Below, piece after piece: positions 17,771 through 26,443 of a stretch of 64,000 bases of DNA. Under the pieces are notes generated by a model. It was given only the letters and a program-made list of their open reading frames with translations, made no database searches and was not told where the DNA came from. Position 1 is the stretch's first letter, and each line of letters starts with the position of its first letter. The DNA comes from Roseinatronobacter sp052379845 (GTDB lineage Bacteria; Pseudomonadota; Alphaproteobacteria; Rhodobacterales; Rhodobacteraceae). The position numbers were made by a program, and so were the translations under genes. The stretch lies in assembly GCA_052379845.1 (NCBI GenBank), contig JBQTCF010000016.1; one strand, given 5' to 3'.

Positions 17771-18614
17771 CTTTGCGCGCCGCGACATGGCGGCCCCTGT
17801 CAATCATGGCGTTGACGACCCCCCCCAACAGCACGACATAGGCCGACAGGTAGAACCACATCAACAAGGCCACCACCGCCCCAAGTGATCCGTATACTTC
17901 ATTGTAGCGGCCGAAATTGGACAGGAAGTAGGAAAACCCCACCGAAACCAGTATCCACAGCACCATGGCAAGTGCCAGCCCCGGACGAATGCTGGCCGGA
18001 CTGCCCCGGTCGCGCACCGGGCCAATTTTGTAAAATACCCATAGCCACAACGCGACCATACCAAAGCTTACCGACCAGCGCGACACTTCGACCAGCAGTG
18101 CATCCAGCCCCGCCAGCGGAAAGATGGCCAGCGCCACCGGCAGCACCAGCAGCGCCAACAAGGCCACCACCCCCGCCAGAACCATCCCAAGCGTAATGAC
18201 CGCAACTGTCAGCAAGTGTCGCACGCCTGTGCGCCGTTGACTGCCGTAAATGGTGTTCATGCCACGCAGCATGGCATCCACCCCCTGCCGCGCCAGAAAC
18301 AGCGCAGTCAGCGTGGACACCAGACCCGCCCAACCCAGTGTTCCGTCATTGGACCACACCAGCCGCATGACTTGATTTTCCAACAAGGTGAATGCGGCAG
18401 GGGGCACAAGGTCCTGAAGCAATGACAACTGGTTTTGCAACGCGGCGGGGTCGGCAAAAACCCCGAACAACGAAATAAACGCAGCAATTGCGGGAAACAC
18501 CGCCAGCAATGTAAAGAATGCCACGCCCGCAGATATCAACCCGATATTGCGATCAACCATGACTGCATAGAAATCGGAACTGACCCTGTATATCGTTTTT
18601 ACAGTGTGAAGCAC
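17727..18614 (-). CDS. YihY/BrkB family inner-membrane protein
   Basis: 295-residue multi-span membrane protein of the YihY/virulence factor BrkB family, with about six hydrophobic segments. The family signature NIGLISAGVAFFTLLAVFPA is near residue 23 and LALAMVLWILVSVGFSYFLS near residue 212. Formerly called ribonuclease BN, the family is now regarded as membrane proteins of unknown function. The GTG start follows the stop of the H-NS-like gene by 6 nt and has no clear ribosome site, so translation may be coupled or start slightly downstream. Its end overlaps map convergently. Confidence 0.85.
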   Translation of the reverse strand: MLHTVKTIYRVSSDFYAVMVDRNIGLISAGVAFFTLLAVFPAIAAFISLFGVFADPAALQNQLSLLQDLVPPAAFTLLENQVMRLVWSNDGTLGWAGLVSTLTALFLARQGVDAMLRGMNTIYGSQRRTGVRHLLTVAVITLGMVLAGVVALLALLVLPVALAIFPLAGLDALLVEVSRWSVSFGMVALWLWVFYKIGPVRDRGSPASIRPGLALAMVLWILVSVGFSYFLSNFGRYNEVYGSLGAVVALLMWFYLSAYVVLLGGVVNAMIDRGRHVAARKASPMSDESGPPATG

Positions 18615-18620
18615 TACAAA

Positions 18621-18932
18621 TCAGATTGCCAGATCATCAAGGCTTTTGCCGGATTCCAATGCCGCCACAACCCAACGCGGTTTGCGCCCACGCCCGGACC
18701 ATGTTTCTGACCGGTTCGCGGGGTTGGCGTATTTGGGTTCGACGGTTTTTCGTGGCTTCACGGCGGTTTCATTCAGCAATTCCGCTAAGGTAAAGCCCCG
18801 CTCTTTTGCAACGACTTCCAGTTCTGCAATTGCGGCCCTGCGTTCGCGTTCATGGAAATTCTCGATCGCTTTGGTAACATCTTTTTGCAATTTCTTTAGT
18901 TCCGGCAGGGAAAGTTCGTTCAGGTCAAACAT
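18621..18932 (-). CDS. H-NS/HvrA-family nucleoid-associated protein
   Basis: 103-residue DNA-binding protein. The N-terminal two thirds form a charged coiled coil (LSLPELKKLQKDVTKAIENF) for oligomerisation. The C terminus carries the H-NS DNA-binding core: YANPANRSETWSGRGRKPRW, with the minor-groove motif SGRGRKP. Rhodobacter HvrA/Spb relatives act as global silencers or photosynthesis-gene regulators; which role applies here is not visible. A ribosome site (ACGAGGA) precedes the ATG. yihY follows after 6 nt. Confidence 0.9.
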   Translation of the reverse strand: MFDLNELSLPELKKLQKDVTKAIENFHERERRAAIAELEVVAKERGFTLAELLNETAVKPRKTVEPKYANPANRSETWSGRGRKPRWVVAALESGKSLDDLAI

Positions 18933-19000
18933 GGCGTCCTCGTAATATTTGTTCAATTCAAGTCCTGCACCAAAAAAAACCACTTGGCAAGGCGCTTGAA

Positions 19001-19930
19001 TTAGGGCTGAGACGTGTAATCATACCATTTTGACAGAATATACCGGCTTGTCATCAAATCCAGATGCGCCCCGCCGCCATTCTTGCAAATTGTAATTGCT
19101 TCATTGGATGGTCTGGAAAACAGGCTGCTGTCTATATCATAATAGTCCGCCAGAACATCATTGGGGTTAATAACACCGCGCGACAGCGGGTCCTTCAATT
19201 CGCCTATATGGTCCAGCGTGGTATCGCGGCTGTCAACAAACAGGGCGGCGCGCTGCAATGCGGTGTCGTCCACTTCGCGCATATCCGCGCGGTAAGCCCC
19301 GATCAGGTCCAGATGCTGGCCCGGACACAGCCACTCGCCGCGAATGACCGGCGTTGTGCTCATGGTTGCGGTGCAAATGATGTCGGCCTGCGTAACAGCG
19401 CGTTGCAGATCCTCCGTTGCTGTGGCGCCAGTCAATGCGCCGGCCAGTTCGGTGGCAGCGCTGAACCGGCGGCTCCAGATCGTGAATTCCGCATCTGGAA
19501 ATACGGCGCGATAGGCAGAATACATGCTGCGCGCCACAGCACCCGCCCCCACAAGGGTAATCTTGCGGCTTTCAGGGCGCGCAAGGTGCCGCGCCGCCAG
19601 CGCACTATCCCCGGCGGTTTTCCATTTCGTCACCAGATGAAAATCAACACTTGCCTGAAGCGTGCCGTCTGTGTCCGAATACAACGACACGCCCCCATTC
19701 ACGGATGGCAGGCCCTGCATCGGATTATCGGGAAAAATCGTTGCCGTTTTGACCAAAGCCCCCAACCCGTCAATCCATGCGGCACGCGACAACAGGGTAT
19801 CCCCGCGCCGATACAGAAAACTGTCAGTAATTTCCGCTTTTGGCAGGCGGTGGCCCCGTTCCATTGCAGCGATAAGTTCAAGCCAGTTCAGCTGTGGTTC
19901 TATATCAGCGGAAATGATGGGAAATGTCAT
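19001..19930 (-). CDS. Ornithine cyclodeaminase / mu-crystallin family protein
   Basis: 309-residue Rossmann-fold enzyme with the NAD(P) motif GAGAVA at residues 128-133 and the family's N-terminal substrate region (ALVKTATIFPDNP, about 58-70). Members are ornithine cyclodeaminases, ketimine reductases, or alanine, lysine or octopine-type dehydrogenases, so the substrate is open. The region DSRDTTLDHIGELKDPL, near residue 232, is the usual C-terminal family block. It starts the stretch of minus-strand metabolic genes upstream of the H-NS-like gene, 18 nt after the HAD gene. Confidence 0.85.
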   Translation of the reverse strand: MTFPIISADIEPQLNWLELIAAMERGHRLPKAEITDSFLYRRGDTLLSRAAWIDGLGALVKTATIFPDNPMQGLPSVNGGVSLYSDTDGTLQASVDFHLVTKWKTAGDSALAARHLARPESRKITLVGAGAVARSMYSAYRAVFPDAEFTIWSRRFSAATELAGALTGATATEDLQRAVTQADIICTATMSTTPVIRGEWLCPGQHLDLIGAYRADMREVDDTALQRAALFVDSRDTTLDHIGELKDPLSRGVINPNDVLADYYDIDSSLFSRPSNEAITICKNGGGAHLDLMTSRYILSKWYDYTSQP

Positions 19931-19948
19931 TCTGCCCCTCTTTTTGCG

Positions 19949-20560
19949 TCAGCCTGACAGCCCGAATTGGGCAAGCGTATCTTTCAACCCGTCAGTCGTC
20001 CGGAACACATGCCCGGCCCACCCGCGCGCCAAGGCTGCATCAATATTTTCGGTGCGGTCGTCGATAAAGAACAGGTTTTCCGGCGCGATGCCGGTTTCAT
20101 GTTCCAGTATCTCATATATGCGGGCTTCCGGTTTCATCACGCCAAGGCGGCCAGAAATAAATGCGCGGTCGAATTCACGCAGGAAATCATACTTGGCCTG
20201 CGCCAGTGTGAATGTGTCATCGCCAAAATTCGACAAGGCAAATACCGGGACGGATTGCGCGCGCAAATTACGCAGCATTTGAACGGATGGCGCAATAACG
20301 GGCGCAATCATGTCCACCCAATGATCATGCCAGATCATGATTTCGCGTTCCCATTCGGGGTGATGGTCAAGCATTCCCAAAACGGTGTCACGAAACGGCG
20401 CGCCACGGTCGATACGGGCATTCATTCCGTCCAAATCAACCGCCGCGAACAATGCCTTGCGCCGGTCCTGCCCGATCATGCCATCATAAAACCCTTCTGG
20501 GTCCCAGCCGATCAGGACATTTCCAATGTCAAATACCACGGCGTGAATGTCGCGTGTCAT
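19949..20560 (-). CDS. HAD-superfamily phosphatase (YihX-like)
   Basis: 203-residue haloacid-dehalogenase-like hydrolase, subfamily IA. Motif I is FDIGNVLIGWD with nucleophile D11 and Gly at the +2 position, as in YihX glucose-1-phosphatase and the soluble epoxide hydrolase N-domain rather than the usual DxD. Motif II ALSNFG, motif III Lys in GVMKPEARIY and motif IV FIDDRTENI are all visible. The substrate is unknown. The start overlaps the stop of fghA by 4 nt (ATGA), so the two are co-translated. Confidence 0.87.
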   Translation of the reverse strand: MTRDIHAVVFDIGNVLIGWDPEGFYDGMIGQDRRKALFAAVDLDGMNARIDRGAPFRDTVLGMLDHHPEWEREIMIWHDHWVDMIAPVIAPSVQMLRNLRAQSVPVFALSNFGDDTFTLAQAKYDFLREFDRAFISGRLGVMKPEARIYEILEHETGIAPENLFFIDDRTENIDAALARGWAGHVFRTTDGLKDTLAQFGLSG

Positions 20561-21387
20561 TGTGCAAGTGCCTTCGCATGAAAGGCGATATGCTCGCCCA
20601 TGAAACTGGACACAAAGAAATAGCTGTGGTCATACCCCGCCTGCATGCGGAAGGTGCCGGACTGGCGGCGCGCGGCCATGGCATGGGCCAGCGCTTCGGG
20701 GCGCAGCAGGTCCAGAAACTGGTCGGACGCACCCTGATCAATCAGCACATCGCCCTGAAACCCGCAATCCCGCATCAGCAGGCTGGAATCATGCGCGGCC
20801 CATGCGTGTTCGTCCGTGCCCAGATAGGCCGCGAACTGCTTGCGGCCCCAATCGCTGGCTGTCGGGTTGGCGATGGGCGCAAAGGCCGACACGGATGCAA
20901 ACCGCCCCGGCAGGTGCATCGCCATGCTTAGCGCCCCGTGCCCGCCCATGGAATGGCCGGTAATGGCCTGGCGGTCTTCTTCCAGCGCGAAATTGCCTGT
21001 CAGAACGCGGGGCAATTCATCAGTGATGTAATCCCACATGCGGTAGTGGCTGGCCCAAGGGTCCTGGGTGGCATTCACATAAAACCCGGCCCCCTGACCC
21101 AGATCATAGGCGTCATCATCGGCCACCCCGTCCCCGCGCGGCGATGTGTCGGGAAATACCAGCGCCAGCCCATGCGCCGCCGCATGCGCCTGCGCGCCTG
21201 CCTTAACCATGGCGTTTTCATGCGTGCAGGTCAGCCCCGACAAATACCACAACACCGGCACCGGATGCAGCCGCGCTTCCGCTGGCAGGAACAAACCGAA
21301 GGTCATGTCACACCCCAGCGCCGTTGACGCGTGACGAAAAACGCCCTGCACACCACCGAAACACGCGTTTTCAGAAACCGTTTCCAT
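20557..21387 (-). CDS. fghA: S-formylglutathione hydrolase
   Basis: 276-residue serine hydrolase that converts S-formylglutathione to formate and glutathione, the second step of glutathione-dependent formaldehyde oxidation. Catalytic S146 (GHSMGGHGA), D222 (QGASDQFL) and H254 (GYDHSYFF) correspond to the triad of esterase D; WYLSGLTCTHEN is a family signature. Length is standard (~278). The usual partner, glutathione-dependent formaldehyde dehydrogenase, is not next to it; the gene is coupled to the HAD phosphatase instead. Confidence 0.95.
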   Translation of the reverse strand: METVSENACFGGVQGVFRHASTALGCDMTFGLFLPAEARLHPVPVLWYLSGLTCTHENAMVKAGAQAHAAAHGLALVFPDTSPRGDGVADDDAYDLGQGAGFYVNATQDPWASHYRMWDYITDELPRVLTGNFALEEDRQAITGHSMGGHGALSMAMHLPGRFASVSAFAPIANPTASDWGRKQFAAYLGTDEHAWAAHDSSLLMRDCGFQGDVLIDQGASDQFLDLLRPEALAHAMAARRQSGTFRMQAGYDHSYFFVSSFMGEHIAFHAKALAQ

Positions 21388-21417
21388 ACCACTCTCCGTT
21401 CAGTTTGGGGCACTGTG

Positions 21418-22347
21418 TCAGAAGCTGGTGACCCATGCAATCACCACAGGCACCGTGACAATGCTTAGCAAAGTGGAAACAAGAATCGTCGCAGACACCC
21501 GCGCCGGGCCTGCCTGATATTGCTGCGCCAGAATGAACACATTGCCCGCAACCGGCAGCGCCGCAGCCGCGATCAGCACCCCCGCCACATAGGGGTCCAC
21601 GGCAAACAAGCCCAGCGCCGCCACCGCCACCGCCGCAGGGTGCACCACCAGTTTGGCAAAGGACAGCCAGGACACAATCTGCAGGCGTTCAATCCTCTTG
21701 TCGGCCAGCGATGCGCCAATGGCAAACAGCGCGCATGGGGTCGCAGCCGCGCCCAGAAGGGTCAGGAAATCATTGGCGGGCAGCGGCACCTGCCACCCTG
21801 TCGCCGACCATGCCAGCCCCAGCACCATGGCCACCACCATGGGGTTGCGCAACACGGCCCCCAGCAGGCGCGCAGGCAAGGCGCGGTCCACCCGTCCCCC
21901 GCGCGCCAACGTAATAAGCACGGCAAACAGCGATGAAAAAATGATCAGGTCGATTGTCAGCACCAACAACACGGTTTTGACCGATGCATCCCCCAACAGC
22001 ACAACCAGCATGGGCACCCCCAAAAAGCCGGTATTGCCGATGACGGCGCAATGGGCCTCGATGGCGGCGGTGTCCAGCCGCACGCCCCGCGCGAAGGCCA
22101 CCACCATGACAAGCGCATAGACCCCCCCACAGGCCAGCAAATACGCCCCCGCCGCCTGCATATCCAGCAAATCCGCGAAGCTTAGGTTGGCGGCAAACCC
22201 GAACAGCATTGCGGGCAGCGCGAAGTAAAAGACGAATTTCGTCAGATAGGCCGTGGCCTGCGTTGGAAAAAAACCCGACCGCCCGGCCCAGAACCCCAGC
22301 CCGATCAAGGCAAAGAACGGCAGTGTTTTCAGGAATATTTCAACCAT
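21418..22347 (-). CDS. AEC (auxin efflux carrier) family transporter
   Basis: 309-residue integral membrane protein of the AEC/BASS-like fold with about ten hydrophobic segments, starting MVEIFLKTLPFFALIGLGFW. Conserved features include the GNTGFLGVPM motif near residue 103 and a second-half AAALPVAGNVFILAQQYQ. Bacterial members transport malate, malonate or other small carboxylates; the substrate here is not readable. It lies 30 nt upstream of fghA in the same direction and may be co-transcribed. Confidence 0.87.
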   Translation of the reverse strand: MVEIFLKTLPFFALIGLGFWAGRSGFFPTQATAYLTKFVFYFALPAMLFGFAANLSFADLLDMQAAGAYLLACGGVYALVMVVAFARGVRLDTAAIEAHCAVIGNTGFLGVPMLVVLLGDASVKTVLLVLTIDLIIFSSLFAVLITLARGGRVDRALPARLLGAVLRNPMVVAMVLGLAWSATGWQVPLPANDFLTLLGAAATPCALFAIGASLADKRIERLQIVSWLSFAKLVVHPAAVAVAALGLFAVDPYVAGVLIAAAALPVAGNVFILAQQYQAGPARVSATILVSTLLSIVTVPVVIAWVTSF

Positions 22348-22450
22348 CAGCGCCCTGATTTAACATGTGAAATGACATATCGGCATATTGTGCGCTTTCC
22401 TTGCTGATTGCCAGCCACTATCCTTGCAGGGCACAAGGGGTAGGGCAGTC

Positions 22451-23068
22451 GTGACAACACAGACAATCAGGCAAGGGCGCAAATTCACGCAGGTCCTGGA
22501 CGGGGCGCGGCAGGTCTTTATCGAAATGGGATATGAGCGCGCCAATGTCGATGAAATCGCGCGCGTTGCGGGCGTGTCAAAAGCGACGCTATACAGCTAC
22601 TTCCCTGACAAGCGGCAACTTTTCATCGAAGTATACCAGACTGAGCTTCTGAACCTTGCAGATGCGGCGATGGAATTTCTAGCCCCCGATGCCCCGCCGC
22701 AACAGGCGCTTCATGGCGCGGCATTGCGGCTTATCGACTACATGATATCGGATTTCGGGATAGCAATGTTTCGCATCTGTGTGGCCGAAGCGCCGCGATT
22801 TCCCGAAATCGGGCAGGCATTTTATGAAAACGGGCCGGAACTGGGGCGTGTGCGCCTTGGGGCCTATTTCAGGCAGGCTATCGCGCGGGGCACGCTGGTG
22901 ATTGAGGATATTGATCTGGCCGCCGACCAGTTCTTCCAGCTGTGCCAGACCACCATTTGCGACCGCATGCTATGCGGTGTGCAAACCCGTTTCCCGCCAG
23001 AAGATATCGCGCGCATTGCGGACGGGGCGGTTGCCATGTTTATGGCGCGCTATGGTCGGACGGCCTGA
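22451..23068 (+). CDS. TetR/AcrR family transcriptional regulator
   Basis: 205-residue repressor-type protein with the N-terminal HTH at about residues 10-60 (MGYERANVDEIARVAGVSKA, TLYSYFPDKRQLF) and a helical ligand-binding C-terminal domain of the AefR-like kind. A GTG start (residues VTTQTIRQGRKF) is chosen as the best fit to family length; an earlier start is possible. It is divergent from the AEC carrier gene, whose expression it may control, and precedes tex by 69 nt. Confidence 0.87.
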   Translation: MTTQTIRQGRKFTQVLDGARQVFIEMGYERANVDEIARVAGVSKATLYSYFPDKRQLFIEVYQTELLNLADAAMEFLAPDAPPQQALHGAALRLIDYMISDFGIAMFRICVAEAPRFPEIGQAFYENGPELGRVRLGAYFRQAIARGTLVIEDIDLAADQFFQLCQTTICDRMLCGVQTRFPPEDIARIADGAVAMFMARYGRTA

Positions 23069-23137
23069 CAGGGCTTGCCGCGCGCTGTGCGCAACTGTAT
23101 CGAGTGTTTCCCCAATCCATAGCTGTTCAGGAGTGTT

Positions 23138-25447
23138 ATGACCGCCCCCCAGATCGCCGCCCGCATTGCCACTGATGTCAACGCCCGCCCCCAACAGGTT
23201 CAGGCCGCTATCGCGCTGCTGGACGAAGGGGCCACAGTGCCCTTCATCGCGCGCTATCGCAAGGAAGTGACCGGCGGGCTGGACGATGCGCAGCTGCGCC
23301 TGCTGGCTGAACGCCTGACCTATCTGCGCGAGTTGGAAGACCGCCGCACGGCGATTGTGAAATCCATATCCGAGCAGGGCAAGCTAAGTGACGATCTGGC
23401 ACGCGCCCTTGCCAGCGCCGACACGAAGGCCACGCTGGAAGATCTGTATCTGCCCTATAAGCCCAAGCGCCGCACCAAGGCGATGATCGCGCGCGAAAAC
23501 GGGCTGGAGCAGCTGCTGGACGCCATTTTGACCGAACGGCGCGATCCGCAGGCGCTGGCTGGCGCCTATGTGTCTGATGCTGTGCCCGACACCAAGGCCG
23601 CGCTGACAGGCGCGCGCGACATTCTGGCCGAACGCCTGTCGGAAGATGCCGCATTGCTGGGCCGTTTGCGCGACCATATGCGCAGCAACGGGGCCATTGC
23701 CGCCAGTGTTGCGGAGGGCAAGGAAACCGAGGGCGCGAAGTTCAGCGATTATTTCGCGCATTCCGAAGCGCTGAAAACCTGTCCCAGCCACCGCGCCCTT
23801 GCCATGCTGCGCGGCCGGAACGAAGGCGTCCTGCATCTGGACCTGACATTGCCAGACGCCGCGCCCGTGGAACGCATGGTGCGCGCAACTGTGGGCCTTG
23901 GCGGGGGTGGCGCGGCAGATGACTGGCTGGCCGCGGCCTGTGACTGGACATGGCGCATCAAGCTGAAACTGTCGCTGACAATTGACCTGATGGCCGAATT
24001 GCGCGAACGCGCCGAAGAAGAAGCCATTCGCGTCTTCGCGCGCAACCTGCATGACCTGTTGCTGGCCGCCCCCGCAGGCAACCGCGTGACATTGGGCATT
24101 GATCCGGGCATTCGCACCGGCTGCAAGGTTGCAGTGGTGGACGGAACCGGCAAATTGCTGGACACGGCAACCATCTATCCCTTCCAGCCCAGGAATGACC
24201 TGCGCGGCGCACAGGCCACACTGGCCGCATTGATCGCGCGCCATAAGGTGGCCTTGATCGCCATCGGCAACGGGACCGCCAGCCGCGAAAGCGAACGCAT
24301 GGTGGCGGACTTGCTGGCGCAACTTCCGGGCAGCGCGAAACCCACCAAGGTGGTGGTGTCCGAAGCGGGGGCATCTGTCTATTCGGCGTCCGCGCTGGCC
24401 TCGGCGGAATTTCCGGAATTGGATGTCAGTTTGCGCGGCGCTGTGTCCATTGCCCGGCGCTTGCAGGACCCGCTGGCAGAACTGGTCAAGATTGACCCCA
24501 AAAGCATTGGCGTTGGCCAGTATCAGCATGATGTGAACCAGACCCGCCTTGCGCGGATGCTGGATGCAGTGGTCGAGGATGCTGTGAACGCGGTTGGCGT
24601 GGACCTGAACACCGCATCCCCGCCCCTGTTGGCGCGCGTGTCGGGGCTGGGGCAAACCCTGGCGGAAGCCATTGTTGCGCATCGCGATGCAACAGGCCCG
24701 TTCAAAACCCGCAAGGAATTGCTGAAAGTTGCCCGCCTTGGCCCCAAAGCATTTGAACAGGCGGCGGGGTTCTTGCGTATCCGTGACGGGGCCGAACCGC
24801 TGGACGCATCGTCTGTTCACCCCGAAGCCTATGCGCTGGCGCGGCGCATCGTCAAGGCAACGGGCAAGGACCTGACTGCACTGATGGCCGCGCCATCAGT
24901 CCTGCGGTCACAGGAACCGGCGGATTTTGTCGATGACAGTTTCGGCCTGCCCACTGTGCGCGATATTTTAAGCGAGCTGGAAAAACCCGGCCGCGACCCC
25001 CGCCCCGAATTCAAGACCGCCAGTTTTGCCGACGGGATCGACAATATTACCGATCTGCGCCCCGGCATGTCACTGGAAGGCACAGTCACCAATGTTGCGG
25101 CTTTCGGGGCGTTTGTGGATATTGGGGTGCATCAGGACGGGTTGGTGCATGTCAGCCAATTGGCCGACCGTTTTGTAAAAGACCCGCATGAAGTGGTGAA
25201 AACCGGCGATGTGGTGCGCGTGCGCGTGGTCGAGGTGGACGTGCCGCGCAAACGCATCGGGCTAAGCATGCGCAAGGATGGCGGGTCGGATGCTGCGGCC
25301 GCCGGCCCTGCTACCTCGCGCGATGCGCGCCGCGACAACACCAAACCCGCCGCGAAATCGCACGGAAAACCACAGGCGAAACCAGACACCGCAGCGCAGA
25401 TGGGCGGGCTTGGCGCGGCGCTACAGGCTGCGATGAAGAAACGCTAG
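23138..25447 (+). CDS. tex: Tex family transcription accessory protein
   Basis: 769-residue nucleic-acid-binding protein. Domains in order: N-terminal helical Tex region (about 1-200), YqgF-like RNase H fold (about 320-430, TLGIDPGIRTGCKVAVVDGT), tandem helix-hairpin-helix (about 490-560, VGVDLNTASPPLLARVSGLG), and a C-terminal S1 domain (about 645-715, GMSLEGTVTNVAAFGAFVDI). The tail is Ala/Lys-rich. It acts on RNA and transcription and is close to essential in some species. The stop codon lies inside a palindromic intergenic element (25441-25490). Confidence 0.95.
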   Translation: MTAPQIAARIATDVNARPQQVQAAIALLDEGATVPFIARYRKEVTGGLDDAQLRLLAERLTYLRELEDRRTAIVKSISEQGKLSDDLARALASADTKATLEDLYLPYKPKRRTKAMIARENGLEQLLDAILTERRDPQALAGAYVSDAVPDTKAALTGARDILAERLSEDAALLGRLRDHMRSNGAIAASVAEGKETEGAKFSDYFAHSEALKTCPSHRALAMLRGRNEGVLHLDLTLPDAAPVERMVRATVGLGGGGAADDWLAAACDWTWRIKLKLSLTIDLMAELRERAEEEAIRVFARNLHDLLLAAPAGNRVTLGIDPGIRTGCKVAVVDGTGKLLDTATIYPFQPRNDLRGAQATLAALIARHKVALIAIGNGTASRESERMVADLLAQLPGSAKPTKVVVSEAGASVYSASALASAEFPELDVSLRGAVSIARRLQDPLAELVKIDPKSIGVGQYQHDVNQTRLARMLDAVVEDAVNAVGVDLNTASPPLLARVSGLGQTLAEAIVAHRDATGPFKTRKELLKVARLGPKAFEQAAGFLRIRDGAEPLDASSVHPEAYALARRIVKATGKDLTALMAAPSVLRSQEPADFVDDSFGLPTVRDILSELEKPGRDPRPEFKTASFADGIDNITDLRPGMSLEGTVTNVAAFGAFVDIGVHQDGLVHVSQLADRFVKDPHEVVKTGDVVRVRVVEVDVPRKRIGLSMRKDGGSDAAAAGPATSRDARRDNTKPAAKSHGKPQAKPDTAAQMGGLGAALQAAMKKR

Positions 25448-25490
25448 AGTGGGTCGCGTGAATGCGAATGAACGCAACACGCACTAGCGT
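25441..25490. repeat. Palindromic element, copy 1
   Basis: Imperfect 50-bp palindrome with ends ACGCTAG and CTAGCGT. It contains AGAGTGGGTCGCGTG, which recurs exactly in a second copy at 51134-51177. The central 20 nt (starting GCGTGAATGCGAATG) is, apart from one base, the reverse complement of the corresponding core of copy 2. It includes the tex stop codon. It looks like a REP-type intergenic palindrome; no transposase is nearby. Confidence 0.7.
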
Positions 25491-25893
25491 TCTTCGGTCA
25501 AGGTAGCGCATTGTGGCTATTGGGGCTGGCCTGAATGGGGTGTTGGCCCTTGGATATAGCCCGCAGTATCGGCGGGCCGGGGTCTGCCGATCCGGCATTA
25601 TAGGAATGCAGTTTATCCCTGCGGCATATTCCTGACATCAAACGCTTGGCACGCCTTCAGGTCATCGGCGGGCCGCGGGACGGCCCGCCGAGTGTGCGGC
25701 GGCCTGCGGCCTTTGCTCCGCACTGGGGAATACCGCCGACGTCCGCAACAGCCCGGAATTCAGTAATCGTGCCGTTCTACCTGACAAGAGACCGTTTTGC
25801 GGCTGCAGACCGGGGCGATGCAGCGTTACGGGACGTTGCACATGCCACTAGTGCGGCGGGCCTGCGCCCCATGCTTCGCGCCAAAGCCCCCTG
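25491..25893. other. Convergent non-coding gap with stem-loops
   Basis: About 400 bp between the convergent tex and RidA genes with no convincing coding sequence. It holds a strong 10-bp hairpin (CGGCGGGCCG and complement, 25666-25690), a second stem GTGCGG/CCGCAC (25694-25723), a weaker stem around 25610-25640, and the 11-mer ATCGGCGGGCC twice (25568 and 25664). None has a U-tract. Origin and role are unclear; it could be remnant repeat DNA. Confidence 0.5.
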
Positions 25894-26358
25894 TCACGCG
25901 ATTTCAAAAACGCCCTCAATCTCGACCGCGACGCCCAGCGGCAGGGAGGGTGCACCCACAGCGGCGCGGGCGTGGCGGCCTGCATCCCCGAACACGGCAA
26001 CCATCAGGTCTGACGCGCCATTGACGACCTTGGGCTGGTCAGTGAAATCAGGCGTGCTGTTGACAAACCCCGTCAGCTTGACAACCCGTTTCAGGCGCGA
26101 CAAATCCCCGCCACAGGCAACACGCAGCTGCGCAATCAGCGCCAGCGCGCAGGCTTTCGCGGCCAGCGCCCCTTGCGCCACGTCCAGTTCAGCACCCAAC
26201 TTGCCACAAATCAGGCCATCGGCCCCTGAACTGATCTGGCCAGAGACGAACACCAGATTGCCGCTTTGCACAAAGGGCACATAATTGGCGGCAGGCGCAG
26301 GCGCGTCGGGCAGGGTCAGGCCAAGATCGGACAGGCGGGTTTCAACAGCGTTCGTCAT
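25894..26358 (-). CDS. RidA/YjgF family protein
   Basis: 154-residue RidA-superfamily protein; the family deaminates reactive enamine/imine intermediates released by PLP enzymes. Family features include YVPFVQSGNLVFVSGQIS near residue 28, a glycine-rich centre, and the C-terminal VGAPSLPLGVAVEIEGVFEI. The catalytic Arg expected before AAVG is present as HARAAVGAPSLP. This is the longer RidA form (YoaB/UK114-like subgroup of ~150 residues). The start MTNAVETRLSD fits family length. It lies 85 nt downstream of mtaB on the same strand. Confidence 0.9.
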   Translation of the reverse strand: MTNAVETRLSDLGLTLPDAPAPAANYVPFVQSGNLVFVSGQISSGADGLICGKLGAELDVAQGALAAKACALALIAQLRVACGGDLSRLKRVVKLTGFVNSTPDFTDQPKVVNGASDLMVAVFGDAGRHARAAVGAPSLPLGVAVEIEGVFEIA

Positions 26359-26443
26359 GGGTTTGGTCCTTATCGGTTGGAATGGGCAATCAGCCCTTAG
26401 TGACAGCAGCACGCTACAGCCCTGTCGCGCAGACGCAAGGGGG

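Noticed and set aside
23384..24820. Long open frame of ~478 codons antisense to tex
   Set aside because: Composition is typical of the antisense of a high-GC gene (repeated Gly/His/Gln), no domain is recognisable, and tex is a well-conserved gene in this place.
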